Source of the DNA: Microbacterium sp. SMR1
Lineage (GTDB): Bacteria; Actinomycetota; Actinomycetes; Actinomycetales; Microbacteriaceae
DNA length: 64,000 bases
Assembly: GCF_003289625.1 (NCBI RefSeq)
Contig: NZ_QMBN01000004.1
Location: forward strand, 271,299-335,298
Reading direction: 5' to 3'
Numbering within the stretch: position 1 is the stretch's first letter; the number at the start of each line of letters is the position of its first letter. Both the position numbers and the translations under genes were made by a program. Positions 53,190 to 62,854 of the stretch are shown piece by piece. Under the pieces are notes generated by a model, which did not search any database, was not told where the DNA came from, and saw nothing but the letters and a program-made list of their open reading frames with translations.

Positions 53190-54713
53190 ATGGAACTGTC
53201 GAGTCAGAGATCGATGGGGCGGTACATGCAAGACGCTGGGGAGGGTCGGAAACTCGACCCTGATTGGTGGGCGACGGGGGTCGCCGGGGGGAACGTACCC
53301 GGCGGTCGCCTGCGCGGCGACAGCCGCACCGTGCAAGCCGGCGACGTCTTCGTCGCGCTCGGCCGAGACGAACGGGTCCGCGAGCACATCACGCAGGCGC
53401 TCGAGCGCGACGCGGCTCTCGTCCTGACCGACGCGAGCGTCACGCACGTCGATGCGCGGGTGCGCGGCATCCCGCACCTGGCCGCCGTGATCGGGCGGCT
53501 GGCCGACCAGTACACCGGTCATCCGTCGGCCGAGATGACCCTGGTAGGCGTGACCGGCACGAACGGCAAGACCTCGACGGTGCAGCTCCTCGCGCAGAGC
53601 TGGGAGCTGCTCGGACGCCGCGCCGCCACCATAGGCACGCTCGGAGCCGGCCTGTTCGGCGCTCTGGCGAAGACATCGCTCACGACCCCGTCGGTGGTCG
53701 ACATGCACGAGCTCCTCGCCGACATCCGGCGCGCCGGCGCCGAAGCGGTCGCGATCGAGCTGAGCTCGCACGCCCTCACGCAGGGAAGGGTCGAGGGATG
53801 CCACTTCGACATCGCCGCGTTCACGAACCTCACCCGCGACCACCTCGACTACCACGAGTCGATGGAAGCGTACGGCCAGGCGAAGCAGGGCGTCTTCCGT
53901 CTTCCGGGTGTGCGCGCCGCGGTGCGGAACATCGACGACCCCTACGTCGCGGGCATCGCGCTCCCCGCGGGACTCGACGACGTCACCGTCTCGACGTCCG
54001 GCGCAGCGGCGGCGACGGTCCGCGCCGACGGCATCCGGATGCGGGCCGACGGCGCCGACTTCACTCTGGCGATCCAGGGCGACCGCTTCGAGGTCGCGTC
54101 ACCGCTCATCGGCCGCTTCAACATCGACAACCTCGCCATGACGGCAGGCATCCTCTGCGCGCAGGGCATCGCCCCCGACGCCATCGCGCGGGCGGTGGGG
54201 GAGATCCGCCGGGTTCCCGGACGCATGCAGATCGTCGCGCCCGGCGCCGGCCCGCAGGTCGTCGTCGACTACGCCCACACGCCCGACGCCCTGCGGCAGG
54301 CCCTCATCGCCCTGTCAGGCGGTGCCGGCCAGCTGACCGTCGTGTTCGGCTGCACCGGTGACCGCGACCGCGGCAAGCGACCCGAGATGGCCGTCATTGC
54401 CGAAGAGCTCGCGCGGACGATCATCGTCACCGACGACGATCTGCACCACGAAGACGGCGACGCGATCGTGGCCGACATCCTGGCCGGTTTCCGCTCGGTC
54501 GAGAACGTCCGCGTCATCCGCGATCGAGCGACCGCCATCGCGATGGCCGTCGCCGCCGCCGGTCCCGACGACATCGTCCTCATCGCAGGCAAGGGCCACG
54601 AGTCGGTGCAGATCATCGGCGACGACGCCGTCGCCTCCGACGATGTGTCGATCGCCACCGGCGCCCTCCGGGAATGGCGCGAGAAGCACGCGCTGCTTCC
54701 CGACGGCCGGTAG
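53190..54713 (+). CDS. murE: MurE-like UDP-MurNAc-tripeptide ligase, altered specificity motif
   Basis: 507 residues, three-domain Mur ligase. ATP loop GVTGTNGKTSTVQLL near residue 124, ELSSHAL, FTNLTRDHLDYHESMEAYGQ, FNIDNLAMTAG, PGRMQ, VVVDYAHTPDALRQAL, VFGCTGDRDRGKRPEM and IAGKGHE are all present. Where diaminopimelate-adding MurE has DNPR, this one reads TDDDLHHED (near 415). So the amino acid added is not evident and may be lysine, ornithine or another. It stands outside any cell-division cluster. ATG 53190, 53214 and 53226 are possible starts. Confidence 0.85.
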   Translation: MELSSQRSMGRYMQDAGEGRKLDPDWWATGVAGGNVPGGRLRGDSRTVQAGDVFVALGRDERVREHITQALERDAALVLTDASVTHVDARVRGIPHLAAVIGRLADQYTGHPSAEMTLVGVTGTNGKTSTVQLLAQSWELLGRRAATIGTLGAGLFGALAKTSLTTPSVVDMHELLADIRRAGAEAVAIELSSHALTQGRVEGCHFDIAAFTNLTRDHLDYHESMEAYGQAKQGVFRLPGVRAAVRNIDDPYVAGIALPAGLDDVTVSTSGAAAATVRADGIRMRADGADFTLAIQGDRFEVASPLIGRFNIDNLAMTAGILCAQGIAPDAIARAVGEIRRVPGRMQIVAPGAGPQVVVDYAHTPDALRQALIALSGGAGQLTVVFGCTGDRDRGKRPEMAVIAEELARTIIVTDDDLHHEDGDAIVADILAGFRSVENVRVIRDRATAIAMAVAAAGPDDIVLIAGKGHESVQIIGDDAVASDDVSIATGALREWREKHALLPDGR

Positions 54714-54783
54714 TTCGATTCATCGTCGTATCCAACCCGAAATGACGGGCGATCTCGTTCGATATATGACAAAATCCCACGTG

Positions 54784-55152
54784 ATGAGCGATGACATCCC
54801 GCGGGTCCCCGTGCGCACCAAGACCCTCCTGGAGGAATGGGTCGCCGAGTTCCTCGAACAGGGGAAAGTGCCCGGCGTCTCGGTCAAGGTCGCCATCCAG
54901 GACGGGTCGGACGGGCTCGACACCGGACTCGTCATCGTGCACCTCGAGAATGCGCCCGCCGACGTCTACATGCAGCCGCGGGCGATCGACGACCCCGAGT
55001 GGGAGGCGACCCTCACCGCGCGGTCCGACGACCTCACCCTGACGCCCTATCAGATGGCCGGTCTTGCCGCCGAGGTCGCCTTCGCCGGCAATCTGTGCAC
55101 GTTCCTGCAGTTCAAGTCGATCGAGTGGGACCGGATGTCGGGCATGCGCTGA
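54784..55152 (+). CDS. Conserved Microbacteriaceae-type small protein
   Basis: 122 residues, acidic and soluble: DDIPRVPVRTKTLLEEWVAE, FLEQGKVPGVSVKVAIQDG, VIVHLENAPADVYMQPRAID, FLQFKSIEWDRM. It resembles uncharacterised proteins I associate with Microbacteriaceae. ATG 54784 or ATG 54766 may be the start; GATATA just upstream suggests a leaderless transcript. It follows the MurE-like gene by 70 bases. Confidence 0.6.
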   Translation: MSDDIPRVPVRTKTLLEEWVAEFLEQGKVPGVSVKVAIQDGSDGLDTGLVIVHLENAPADVYMQPRAIDDPEWEATLTARSDDLTLTPYQMAGLAAEVAFAGNLCTFLQFKSIEWDRMSGMR

Positions 55153-55284
55153 TCGCGCACGCCGAGACCTTCTCTAGACCATCGCACCCTGCCTGGCAAC
55201 AGGTGCGTTCCCGCGCGCTGGCGTGCCGACAATGGTCGCGATCGCGAGCTTCCACCGTGGATGCCTCGGTGGAAGGAGATCGTC

Positions 55285-56307
55285 ATGGCTGCAGCGAGCG
55301 GGCGCGGAGTCGCCGTCGTCACCGGGGGAAGCGCGGGCCTCGGTCGAGCCATCGTTCGTGAGCTCGCGCACCGCGGCTGGGACGTCGCGGTCCTGGCGCG
55401 CGGGCGTGACGGCCTCGACGGCGCTGTCGCCGACATCGAGGCGGCGGGCCGGCGCGCGCACGCGGTGTCGGTCGACGTGGCCGACGCGGATGCCGTCGAC
55501 CGGGCCGCCGCCGATGTCGAGGGCGCCCTCGGCCCGATCGACCTGTGGGTCAACAACGTCATGTCGGGGGCGATCGCCACGTTCCTCGACACCTCGGCCG
55601 ACGACTTCGACCGCGCCACGGCTGTCACCTATCTCGGCACCGTCAACGGCACCCGCGCGGCGCTCCGGCGGATGCGCGACCGGGACCGCGGACACATCAT
55701 CCAGATCGGGTCGGCGCTCGCCCACCGCGGCATCCCGCTGCAGGCGGCCTACTGCGGCGCGAAGCACGCGATCCACGGCTTCACCGATTCCGTCGTCTCC
55801 GAGCTCACGCACGAGAAGAGCCGCGTCGCCGTCTCCATCGTCGACATGCCCGCCCTCAACACGACCCAGTTCGGATGGGTGAAGTCGAACTTCCCGCAGC
55901 ATCCGCAGCCGGTACCGCCCATCTTCCAGCCCGAGGTCGGCGCCCGAGCCGTCGCCGACGTCGCCGACAAGCCGCGCCGGCGCACGTGGGTGGGGGAATC
56001 GACCGTCGGCCTCATCCTCGGCACTCGCGTCGCCGGGCGCTTCCTCGACTGGTACCTCGCGAAGAACGCCTGGGAGGGGCAGTTCGCCCCGCAATCCGAC
56101 GCCGCCACGACCGCGCCGAACCTCTACGAGCCGGTGCCCGGTGATCACGGCGCCCACGGCGCCTTCGACGATCGTGCGCGGAACGGAAGCGTGCAGACCT
56201 GGGCCATCCGTCACCGCGCCCCGCTGTACACCGCGGCGTCGGCGGCGGCGTCCGCGGCGCTCGTCGGCCTGATCGCCGGCGCGAGGGCGGTGACGCGGCG
56301 GCGCTGA
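55285..56307 (+). CDS. SDR-family oxidoreductase with C-terminal hydrophobic helix
   Basis: 340 residues. The N-terminal 230 are a classical SDR: TGGSAGLGRAIVRELAHRGW, NNVMSGA, IQIGSALAHRG and YCGAKHAIHGF (Tyr, Lys), which is typical of a subgroup of DltE-like/YqjQ-like reductases. A further segment ends in a hydrophobic helix AASAAASAALVGLIAGARAV, so the protein may attach to the membrane. AAGGAG six bases before ATG 55285 fixes the start. Substrate unknown. Confidence 0.85.
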   Translation: MAAASGRGVAVVTGGSAGLGRAIVRELAHRGWDVAVLARGRDGLDGAVADIEAAGRRAHAVSVDVADADAVDRAAADVEGALGPIDLWVNNVMSGAIATFLDTSADDFDRATAVTYLGTVNGTRAALRRMRDRDRGHIIQIGSALAHRGIPLQAAYCGAKHAIHGFTDSVVSELTHEKSRVAVSIVDMPALNTTQFGWVKSNFPQHPQPVPPIFQPEVGARAVADVADKPRRRTWVGESTVGLILGTRVAGRFLDWYLAKNAWEGQFAPQSDAATTAPNLYEPVPGDHGAHGAFDDRARNGSVQTWAIRHRAPLYTAASAAASAALVGLIAGARAVTRRR

Positions 56308-56332
56308 GACCGGCGGGTGCGAGGATCGAGGG

Positions 56333-56848
56333 ATGAGCGAATACAGCGGATCATCCCGTGCCCTGCCCCTCGATGAAGCCGCCGCGGCCGAGATGTGGGA
56401 GCAGTACCGGACGGCGCACCCCGAGGCCGTGCTCGCTGCACCCGAGTACACCGTCGAGCACTTCGGCGACAATGCGCGCCTGGCCGATGAGCTCCTCGGG
56501 ATCGTGCTCGCCGGCGGCAAGCGCGCCACCGCCGAGCTCGTCGCCGACTTCGTCGCCCGCGGCGATCTGATCCCGCGGATCGGATCGCACTGGATCGCCT
56601 GCGACAGCACTGGCGCTCCGCGCATCATCATCCGCACGACCGAACTGCGCCTGGGGCCGTTCACGAGCGCGGATGCCGCGTTCGCCGCCGACGAGGGCGA
56701 GGACGACCTGTCGCTCGAGAGCTGGCAGCGCGAGCACCGGCGCTACTGGACGCGCGTCGCGGCCGCCCGCGGGGCGGAGTGGTCGGAGGACGAGGACATC
56801 GTCTTCGAGCGGTTCTCGGTCGTCTGGCCGCCCGAGCACGCCGACTGA
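56333..56848 (+). CDS. ASCH-domain protein
   Basis: 171 residues. A helical N-terminus (EMWEQYRTAHPE) leads into the beta-barrel ASCH domain, with LADELLGIVLAGGKRATAEL, RIIIRTTELRLGPF and the closing motif EGEDDLSLESWQREHRRYW. ASCH proteins bind RNA or act on modified nucleosides; related YqfB proteins hydrolyse N4-acetylcytidine. The residues here do not decide the reaction. Confidence 0.85.
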   Translation: MSEYSGSSRALPLDEAAAAEMWEQYRTAHPEAVLAAPEYTVEHFGDNARLADELLGIVLAGGKRATAELVADFVARGDLIPRIGSHWIACDSTGAPRIIIRTTELRLGPFTSADAAFAADEGEDDLSLESWQREHRRYWTRVAAARGAEWSEDEDIVFERFSVVWPPEHAD

Positions 56849-56999
56849 GCCCGCCCGCGTCGCGGCCATCCCGACCTGATGAAACCGCCGCGAAAACCGG
56901 GCCGCGCGCGGGGTCGAGCACGCGGTCCGGTTTACGCTGAGGACGGGTCGGTGAGCCCGCCGCGCCATCCCGGCTCGACGCGACCCTCGGGAGGTCGAT

Positions 57000-58304
57000 G
57001 TGAACTGGCTGCTCAACGTCAACATCCTCTCCGGACCCGCCGTCGTGATCACGTGCGTCCTCGCCGCCCTCGCGTTCGTGTCGCTCGTCGTGCTGCGACC
57101 CAGCCGTCGCTGGCAGCGCCGCAGGTGGACGCTGACCGCCGCGGCGGCGGCCGTCGGCGCGGGTCTGTTCGGGATGGCGCTGACGTGGCTGCTGGCCGAT
57201 CACTACAACCTGTTCGGCGTCGTCCTCACCGCCGACTCGCGTATGTGGATCGCGCTCGGCTTCGCCGCCATCGGAGTCGCCCTCGCGTCACTGTGGCGGC
57301 CGACCTGGCGCCGTGCCGTCGCCGCGCCGCTCGCGATCGTGCTCTTCGCGGCTACCGCCGCCATGGGCGTGAACATCGCGTTCGGCCAGTACCCGACCGT
57401 GCGCACCGCGCTCGGGCTGCCCGTGTTCGGCGCCGCCGATCTGCCGTCGGTCGACAGCGACGCCGACCGCCCGACGATCGCGGACTGGACCGCGCCCGAG
57501 GGGATGCCGTCGGCGGGGGAGGTCGGCACGGTCACCATCCCGGCCACCGACTCCGGATTCTCCGCCCGACCTGCCGTCATCTACCGCCCGCCCGCGGCTC
57601 TCACCGACAACCCGCCGCTGCTCCCGGTGCTCATCGTGCTCTCGGGACAGCCGGGGCTGCCCCAGGACCCGCTGATCTTGGCGCACCTGCAGCAGACGCT
57701 CGACGCCTACGCCGCGGCTCACGACGGCCTCGCGCCGATCGTCGTCTCGCCCGACCAGCTGGGCTCGCGCGACGCCAACCCCATGTGCATCGACTCGCCG
57801 CTCGGGAAGTCGGCCACCTACCTCACCGTCGACGTGCCCGCGTGGATCAAGGCCAACCTGCCCGTCCTGGATGCCCCCGACTTCTGGGGGATCGGCGGGC
57901 TCTCGCAGGGCGGTACCTGCTCGATCCAGCTCGGGTCCGCCCACCCCGAGCTCTTCAGCGCGATCCTCGACGCCTCGGGTGAGGAGTTCCCCTCGCTCGG
58001 CGACGAGGCGACCACCATCGCGCAGGGCTTCGGCGGTGACCGGGCCGCGTACGAGGCGGCCAAGCCGGCCGCGATCATGGCCGCTCACGCCCCTTATCGC
58101 GATATGACCGCGGTGTTCGGCGTGGGCAGCAATGACGACGGCTTCCGCCCGGGGGTGCAGCGGATCTACCAAGCGGCGCAGGCTGCGGGAATGGATGCCA
58201 CCTACGTCGAGGCCCAGGGGAGCGCCCACGACGCGACATCGTGGTCGTACGTCTTCCAGCAGGGGCTGCCCATCATCGCGGACCACTGGGGCCTGGGCCG
58301 CTGA
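57000..58304 (+). CDS. Membrane-anchored esterase (alpha/beta hydrolase)
   Basis: 434 residues. Four N-terminal membrane helices (to about 135) are followed by an esterase-D/mycolyltransferase-like domain. The nucleophile elbow is GIGGLSQGGTCSIQL, preceded by VVSPDQLGSRDANPMCI, and the histidine lies in QGSAHDATSWSYV. The catalytic domain should face outside. Similar proteins hydrolyse or transfer acyl groups in the cell wall; target unknown. GTG 57000 is the first codon before the first helix. Confidence 0.82.
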   Translation: MNWLLNVNILSGPAVVITCVLAALAFVSLVVLRPSRRWQRRRWTLTAAAAAVGAGLFGMALTWLLADHYNLFGVVLTADSRMWIALGFAAIGVALASLWRPTWRRAVAAPLAIVLFAATAAMGVNIAFGQYPTVRTALGLPVFGAADLPSVDSDADRPTIADWTAPEGMPSAGEVGTVTIPATDSGFSARPAVIYRPPAALTDNPPLLPVLIVLSGQPGLPQDPLILAHLQQTLDAYAAAHDGLAPIVVSPDQLGSRDANPMCIDSPLGKSATYLTVDVPAWIKANLPVLDAPDFWGIGGLSQGGTCSIQLGSAHPELFSAILDASGEEFPSLGDEATTIAQGFGGDRAAYEAAKPAAIMAAHAPYRDMTAVFGVGSNDDGFRPGVQRIYQAAQAAGMDATYVEAQGSAHDATSWSYVFQQGLPIIADHWGLGR

Positions 58305-58319
58305 ACCGCTGAGCCGCGG

Positions 58320-60872
58320 CTAGCGCAGCGCGCCCGCCATGCGCACCGCCTGCGACAGGGTCAGCGTGGGCAGGTAGCAGCGGGTGAGCGCGACCCCCAG
58401 CGCGGGGAGCATCGCCGGGTCGGGGTACACGGCCCACAGCGGCACGAACTCGGGCTGGAACTTGCGCTTGAAGTTCAGCAGCGACCGGAATCCGTACGCC
58501 GGCTCGAGCAGCCCGCCCAGCAGGTCGAGCAGCCGCGCGACATTGGTGCGAGCGGCGTCATCACCGAGCTGCGTCGAGGCGAGCGGCGACCCGGACAGGC
58601 TGAGGAGCGTCAGCCCGTCGCCCTTCATCCGGTCGGCGGCGGCGCCGATCACGAACTCCATGATCCCGTTCATCGCATCGCCGCGCCGGCGCATGAAGTC
58701 GAGCGTGTATCCCGTCACCGTGCCGTGCTCGAACATCGGCAGCCAGCTCGTGACCGCTTCGATCCGGCCGCTCTCGTGGACCGCCATCATGATGCGCACC
58801 GCCGGGTCGTCGAGCTCGTCGACGCCGCCGAGGGTGAACTCCATCTCGGGCAGCGACCGGTCGGCGACCCAGCCCTCGGAGATCTCACGGATCTGGGCGT
58901 GCTGACCCGCGGTGAGCTCGCGCCATGAGGTCCACACCGCGGTGATACCCGAGCGGGATGCGCGGTTGGTGGCGGTGCGGATGTCCTGGCGCTTCTTACC
59001 GGCCGTGTTCCAGTCGGGCAGGTGGAGCACGGCTTCCTCGGCGACCGGCATCCGCTGCCAGCCGAGGTGATCGAAGATGCTGCCCTCGCGCGCGTCGACG
59101 CTGTAGAACACCGCCGTCCAGCCGTGGGCTCCGCAGAACTCCACGAAGTTCGACACGACGTCGGGGCGGTCGTGATCGGGGCCGAAGGGGCCGCCGAGGG
59201 TCACCGCGATGGTGCCGCGCACGCGGTAGGCGATCGCAGCGTCAGCGTCGGGAGCGAACCAGTACGAGTTGCCGCGCCAGGTCGACATGAACGACAGCGT
59301 GTCGCCCCCGCCCCGCTCGAGCACGCCCCGGGCGCGCAGGCGGTCGGGTGCGTCGAGCACGGTGCGCGGATTCAGGAGCACCCGAGCGACCGCCACGATC
59401 AGCAGCATCCAGAACACCAGCGACGGCAGGTACCACAGTGCCTGCGCGGCGGCCGATTCGGGCACGAACTCGACGATGTCGGAGGGGATGAGAGTCGGCG
59501 GCACGAGGCGCAGCGGCAGCGCCCGCAGCACCATCACGGCGTCGATCCCCGGACGGAAACCGTCGGCGAGGAGGAGCGTCCCGACGAAGGAGGCAGCGAG
59601 CGTCACGGCGGTGCCGATCGCCACGGTGACGGCGAACGTGCGCTTGGCCGCCGCGGCCGTCGAGACGCGCGCCGCCCCGCGGAACGCGATCAGCACGACC
59701 GCCACGGCCAGCGGCACGATCGCCCCGACGATGACGCCCGTGAGCGTCTGCCAGACGAAGTCGGCGGTCTCGGGGTCGACGGCGGCGCCGATCGCGGCGA
59801 CCGTGTCGGGCTCGATCACGAGGAAGGTGTAGACCATCCCCGCGAAGATCGCGAGATTGATGGCGACCGCGACCGCGAGCGCGATGCGCCGCCCGCCCCG
59901 GATGCCCCAGGCCGTGAGCAGCAGGACGATCAGCGGCAGCAGCGCCACGACACTCGACCAGCCCTGCAGGTCGGCGATGGAGGAGAAGTCGTCGGGGCAC
60001 GGCGCGCCGGGCGAACCGAAAGCGCACACCTGGCCGTCCACCACGCTCAGCGGATCGATGGAGAGGTACCCGTAGATCGACAGCAGCCCGGCGCCCGAGC
60101 CCGACGCGGTCGCCACGACCGGGCCGATCGCGGTGATCGCGACGATGGCCGCCAGCAGGACGCGCTTCTCGTAGTACGAGCTGCGCACCAACCGGAAGCC
60201 GCGGACGCGGCCCCCCAGTGCGAAGCCGAGCGCGAAGCCGACGGGAACCGCGAGGAGCGAGAACAGATCGTTCGCGCCGCCGGAGTAGAGGTAGAGCGTG
60301 ATGGCGGAGAAGAGCGCCAGCAGTCTCGTGCGGCGGCGCCAGATCGTCCCGAAGAAGGCGCTCGCCGCCATCGCCGTCGCCAGCAGCGGGGCGGTGGGGG
60401 AGAAGACGTCGACGGCGGGTGCGTTCAACGGGATGCCGGCGAGGTAGGTCTGCTCGAACAGATCGATCGCGAACCCGAGGAACGACGCCGCGACCCCGCC
60501 GACGACGTACGCGATCGCGGTCCGCAGGCTTCCCATCGCGCGCTCCGCCGCGCCGACGACGAGGATCACGAGGACGACGAACGCGACGAGCGCCGGCACC
60601 GTCTCCACGACGAAGAGCGAGGTGAGCGAGCTCCACCAGTGACGCACCGCGGTGCCCGCCGGGTCGGCGTCGTCGACCGGGATGAAGCCCCAGTCGATCG
60701 GCTGGAAGATCATCCCCGCGACGCTGAGTCCGATCGTCAAGGCCGCGATCAGCAGCGTCACCGGTCGATGGCGCGACCACGAGCGCGCGCTCGTGGCGAA
60801 GGTACGCGGGTCGCGCAGGGGTGACGTCACCTGACGCACGATAGTGGCTCCGCCTGTGGGCGCAGAGTCCAC
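58320..60872 (-). CDS. MprF-like membrane protein with C-terminal DUF2156 aminoacyltransferase domain
   Basis: 850 residues. The N-terminal 500 residues hold about twelve membrane helices; the part near 115-225 resembles a rhomboid fold but lacks GxSG. The C-terminal domain (about 525-850) is the lysylphosphatidylglycerol-synthase type: DTLSFMSTWRGNSYWFAPDA, TLGGPFGPDHDR, GKKRQDIRTATNRASRSGI, YTLDFMRRRGDAMNGIMEFV and FRSLLNFKRKFQPEFVPLW. Characterised proteins add an amino acid to phosphatidylglycerol and flip it. GTG 60872 is tentative. The gene is convergent with the esterase. Confidence 0.85.
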   Translation of the reverse strand: MDSAPTGGATIVRQVTSPLRDPRTFATSARSWSRHRPVTLLIAALTIGLSVAGMIFQPIDWGFIPVDDADPAGTAVRHWWSSLTSLFVVETVPALVAFVVLVILVVGAAERAMGSLRTAIAYVVGGVAASFLGFAIDLFEQTYLAGIPLNAPAVDVFSPTAPLLATAMAASAFFGTIWRRRTRLLALFSAITLYLYSGGANDLFSLLAVPVGFALGFALGGRVRGFRLVRSSYYEKRVLLAAIVAITAIGPVVATASGSGAGLLSIYGYLSIDPLSVVDGQVCAFGSPGAPCPDDFSSIADLQGWSSVVALLPLIVLLLTAWGIRGGRRIALAVAVAINLAIFAGMVYTFLVIEPDTVAAIGAAVDPETADFVWQTLTGVIVGAIVPLAVAVVLIAFRGAARVSTAAAAKRTFAVTVAIGTAVTLAASFVGTLLLADGFRPGIDAVMVLRALPLRLVPPTLIPSDIVEFVPESAAAQALWYLPSLVFWMLLIVAVARVLLNPRTVLDAPDRLRARGVLERGGGDTLSFMSTWRGNSYWFAPDADAAIAYRVRGTIAVTLGGPFGPDHDRPDVVSNFVEFCGAHGWTAVFYSVDAREGSIFDHLGWQRMPVAEEAVLHLPDWNTAGKKRQDIRTATNRASRSGITAVWTSWRELTAGQHAQIREISEGWVADRSLPEMEFTLGGVDELDDPAVRIMMAVHESGRIEAVTSWLPMFEHGTVTGYTLDFMRRRGDAMNGIMEFVIGAAADRMKGDGLTLLSLSGSPLASTQLGDDAARTNVARLLDLLGGLLEPAYGFRSLLNFKRKFQPEFVPLWAVYPDPAMLPALGVALTRCYLPTLTLSQAVRMAGALR

Positions 60873-60902
60873 GCACAGCTCACGCTTATACGGCTCGAAC
60901 CC

Positions 60903-61793
60903 TCATCCGGCTCGTACGGAGCCGAACCACAGCGCGAAGTAGTAAGCGAAGTTGCGGTTGCCGTACGACGAGCACGGGCCGCCCGAGCCCCACCCCGCCG
61001 ACAGCGCGGCCGGGTCGGGCTGATAGGGCGTGTAGTTGTACAGCGCCGCCGTCGCGTCGTTCTCGATCGCGACATCCGTTCCCCCGCAGGCGGGGTCGGG
61101 GTGGAAGGCGATGAAGTGCGTGCCCGGCTGGCGCATGAAGCCGGATGCGCGGTACGAGGCCAGGTCGGTCGCCCCCGCGACGATCTGCGCGCCCACGCCT
61201 TCGTACTCCGGGTCGCAGGGAGCGGTGTCGGGACAACTCGCCCCCATCGCCGCCCGCAACCGTCCCTCCGTGGGCGCCCGGGCGGCGCGGCCCTCGACCA
61301 GCGACTGCTCCTTCTGCAGGGTGACGAGGATGACGCGGGCCGAGATCCCGCAGGCCTCCTGCACCCGGTGGATGATCTCCGCGACCGGCAGCTCACCCCC
61401 CTCGATCGCGCGGCAGATGACGTCGCCGGTGCGTTGCGAGACCCGAGCCTCACGCGACGAGATCCCCGCGGTGGCGACGTTCAGACACGCGTCATTGGCG
61501 CACTCGCCGATCCGATCGTCGAGGAACGCCTGGATCTCGGCGGCGGAGAGCGCGTCGTGATCGAAGAACAGGGCGTCGTCGATGAGGTTCCCGGGATCGA
61601 TGTCACCGACGTTCGGCGGGAGCTCCCGCGGCTCCTGGGCCGGCTGCGGCTGCGCGCCGGGGAGCGCCGAGAGATTCGACGCCGTCACCCCGATCGCGAC
61701 GATGACGGTGACGAGCAGTGCGGGGACGAGAACGAGCACAGCCGCGATCCCGATCCGGCGACGGCGCCGCCGCATCCGGGATCGAGAGGCCAT
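60903..61793 (-). CDS. Secreted or membrane-anchored actinobacterial protein, lysozyme-like part
   Basis: 296 residues. A basic start with one membrane helix (IGIAAVLVLVPALLVTVIVA) and a proline/glutamine spacer precede a domain with ALFFDHDALSAAEIQAFLDD, VAEIIHRVQEACGISARVIL, VTLQKEQSLVEG, AAMGASCPDTAPCDPEYEGV and ALYNYTPYQPDPAALSAGWG. These blocks mark a family of extracellular actinobacterial proteins that often carry cell-wall-binding repeats; here the domain stands alone. Several cysteines probably form disulfides. ATG 61793 is chosen; earlier starts add nine residues. Confidence 0.75.
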   Translation of the reverse strand: MASRSRMRRRRRRIGIAAVLVLVPALLVTVIVAIGVTASNLSALPGAQPQPAQEPRELPPNVGDIDPGNLIDDALFFDHDALSAAEIQAFLDDRIGECANDACLNVATAGISSREARVSQRTGDVICRAIEGGELPVAEIIHRVQEACGISARVILVTLQKEQSLVEGRAARAPTEGRLRAAMGASCPDTAPCDPEYEGVGAQIVAGATDLASYRASGFMRQPGTHFIAFHPDPACGGTDVAIENDATAALYNYTPYQPDPAALSAGWGSGGPCSSYGNRNFAYYFALWFGSVRAG

Positions 61794-61840
61794 GGGAACG
61801 ATCGTGCCGCACCCGGTCACGAGAACGCTGGGAGCGGCGC

Positions 61841-62854
61841 TCAGCCGTCCGACACCGACGACTGCCGGACGATGAGGCGGGTCGGCAGCGGGGTGGCCTC
61901 GGTGACGACATCGGGCTGCTCCACCACGAGCAGGACCTTCTGCATGATCAGGGCCCCCAGCGCCGGGAAGTCCTGCTCGACCGTCGTGAGCGCGGGATGG
62001 AAGAACGCCGCTTCGGGCACGTTGTCGAATCCGACGATGCCGACGTCCTCGGGCACCCGCAGACCGCGTTCGCGCAGCGCCGACAGTACTCCGATCGCCA
62101 TGTGGTCGTTGCCCACGAAGATGCCGTCACCCGCGGCGATGTCGCTCTCGATCGCGATGCCGAACCCGCTCGCAGCCGACCAGTCGCCGTAGGTGAGCGG
62201 CGGGATGTCGAGCCGCCTCGCGACGAGCTCGTCGCGCCACCCGCGCACGCGCTCGGCGGCGTCGGGATTGCGGGCGGGGCCCGCGATGTGGTGGATGCGG
62301 CGGTGACCGCTCTCGGCGAGGTGGCGCACGGCGCTCCGCGCGCCCCGGTACTGGTCGATCGACACGAGCTGCGGATGCGGCCGGCTGGTGGCGGCGACAG
62401 CGACCAGCGGGATGTCGAGCTCGAGCCCCTGGATGGCCGCGAGCACGTCGAGGTCGACCACGATGAGGACGATCGCGTCGACACGCTGGCGCAGCAGGCC
62501 GTCGATCGCCGACCGCACGGCGGCGACGTCGCTCTCCGGTGAGCTGATCGCGTCGACGTTGTAGCGTTCCGAGCGCGCGGCGAAGTTGAAGTGGGTCGCG
62601 ACCGAGGTCGGCCCGAACTGCACCGTCCCCGGCGTGATCAGACCGATGGTCCGGGTGCGGCGGGTCACGAGCGCCCGCGCCGCGGGGGAGGGGCTGTAGC
62701 GCAGCTGCGCGATCGCCTTCTCGACCCGCTCGCGTGTGGCGGGCCGGACGTTCGGCATGTCGTTGAGCACCCGCGACACCGTCTGGTGAGAGACGCCGGC
62801 GAGTCTCGCGACGTCGAAGATGTTCGCTGCCCGGGGCGTGCGCGCGTCAGTCAT
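61841..62854 (-). CDS. LacI-family transcription regulator
   Basis: 337 residues. Helix-turn-helix: NIFDVARLAGVSHQTVSRVL, with the ARALVTRRTRTIGLI hinge and the ligand domain (LRQRVDAIVLIVVDL, GIFVGNDHMAIGVLSALRER, VGIVGFDNVPEAAFFHPAL). The start overlaps the end of the sugar ABC ATPase gene by eight bases, so it is the last gene of that operon and likely regulates it. Confidence 0.9.
   Translation of the reverse strand: MTDARTPRAANIFDVARLAGVSHQTVSRVLNDMPNVRPATRERVEKAIAQLRYSPSPAARALVTRRTRTIGLITPGTVQFGPTSVATHFNFAARSERYNVDAISSPESDVAAVRSAIDGLLRQRVDAIVLIVVDLDVLAAIQGLELDIPLVAVAATSRPHPQLVSIDQYRGARSAVRHLAESGHRRIHHIAGPARNPDAAERVRGWRDELVARRLDIPPLTYGDWSAASGFGIAIESDIAAGDGIFVGNDHMAIGVLSALRERGLRVPEDVGIVGFDNVPEAAFFHPALTTVEQDFPALGALIMQKVLLVVEQPDVVTEATPLPTRLIVRQSSVSDG

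Noticed and set aside
59022..60824. 600-codon open frame on the plus strand
   Set aside because: It is antisense to the MprF-like gene, and its Glu/Arg/Asp-rich composition is that of a reverse-strand shadow.
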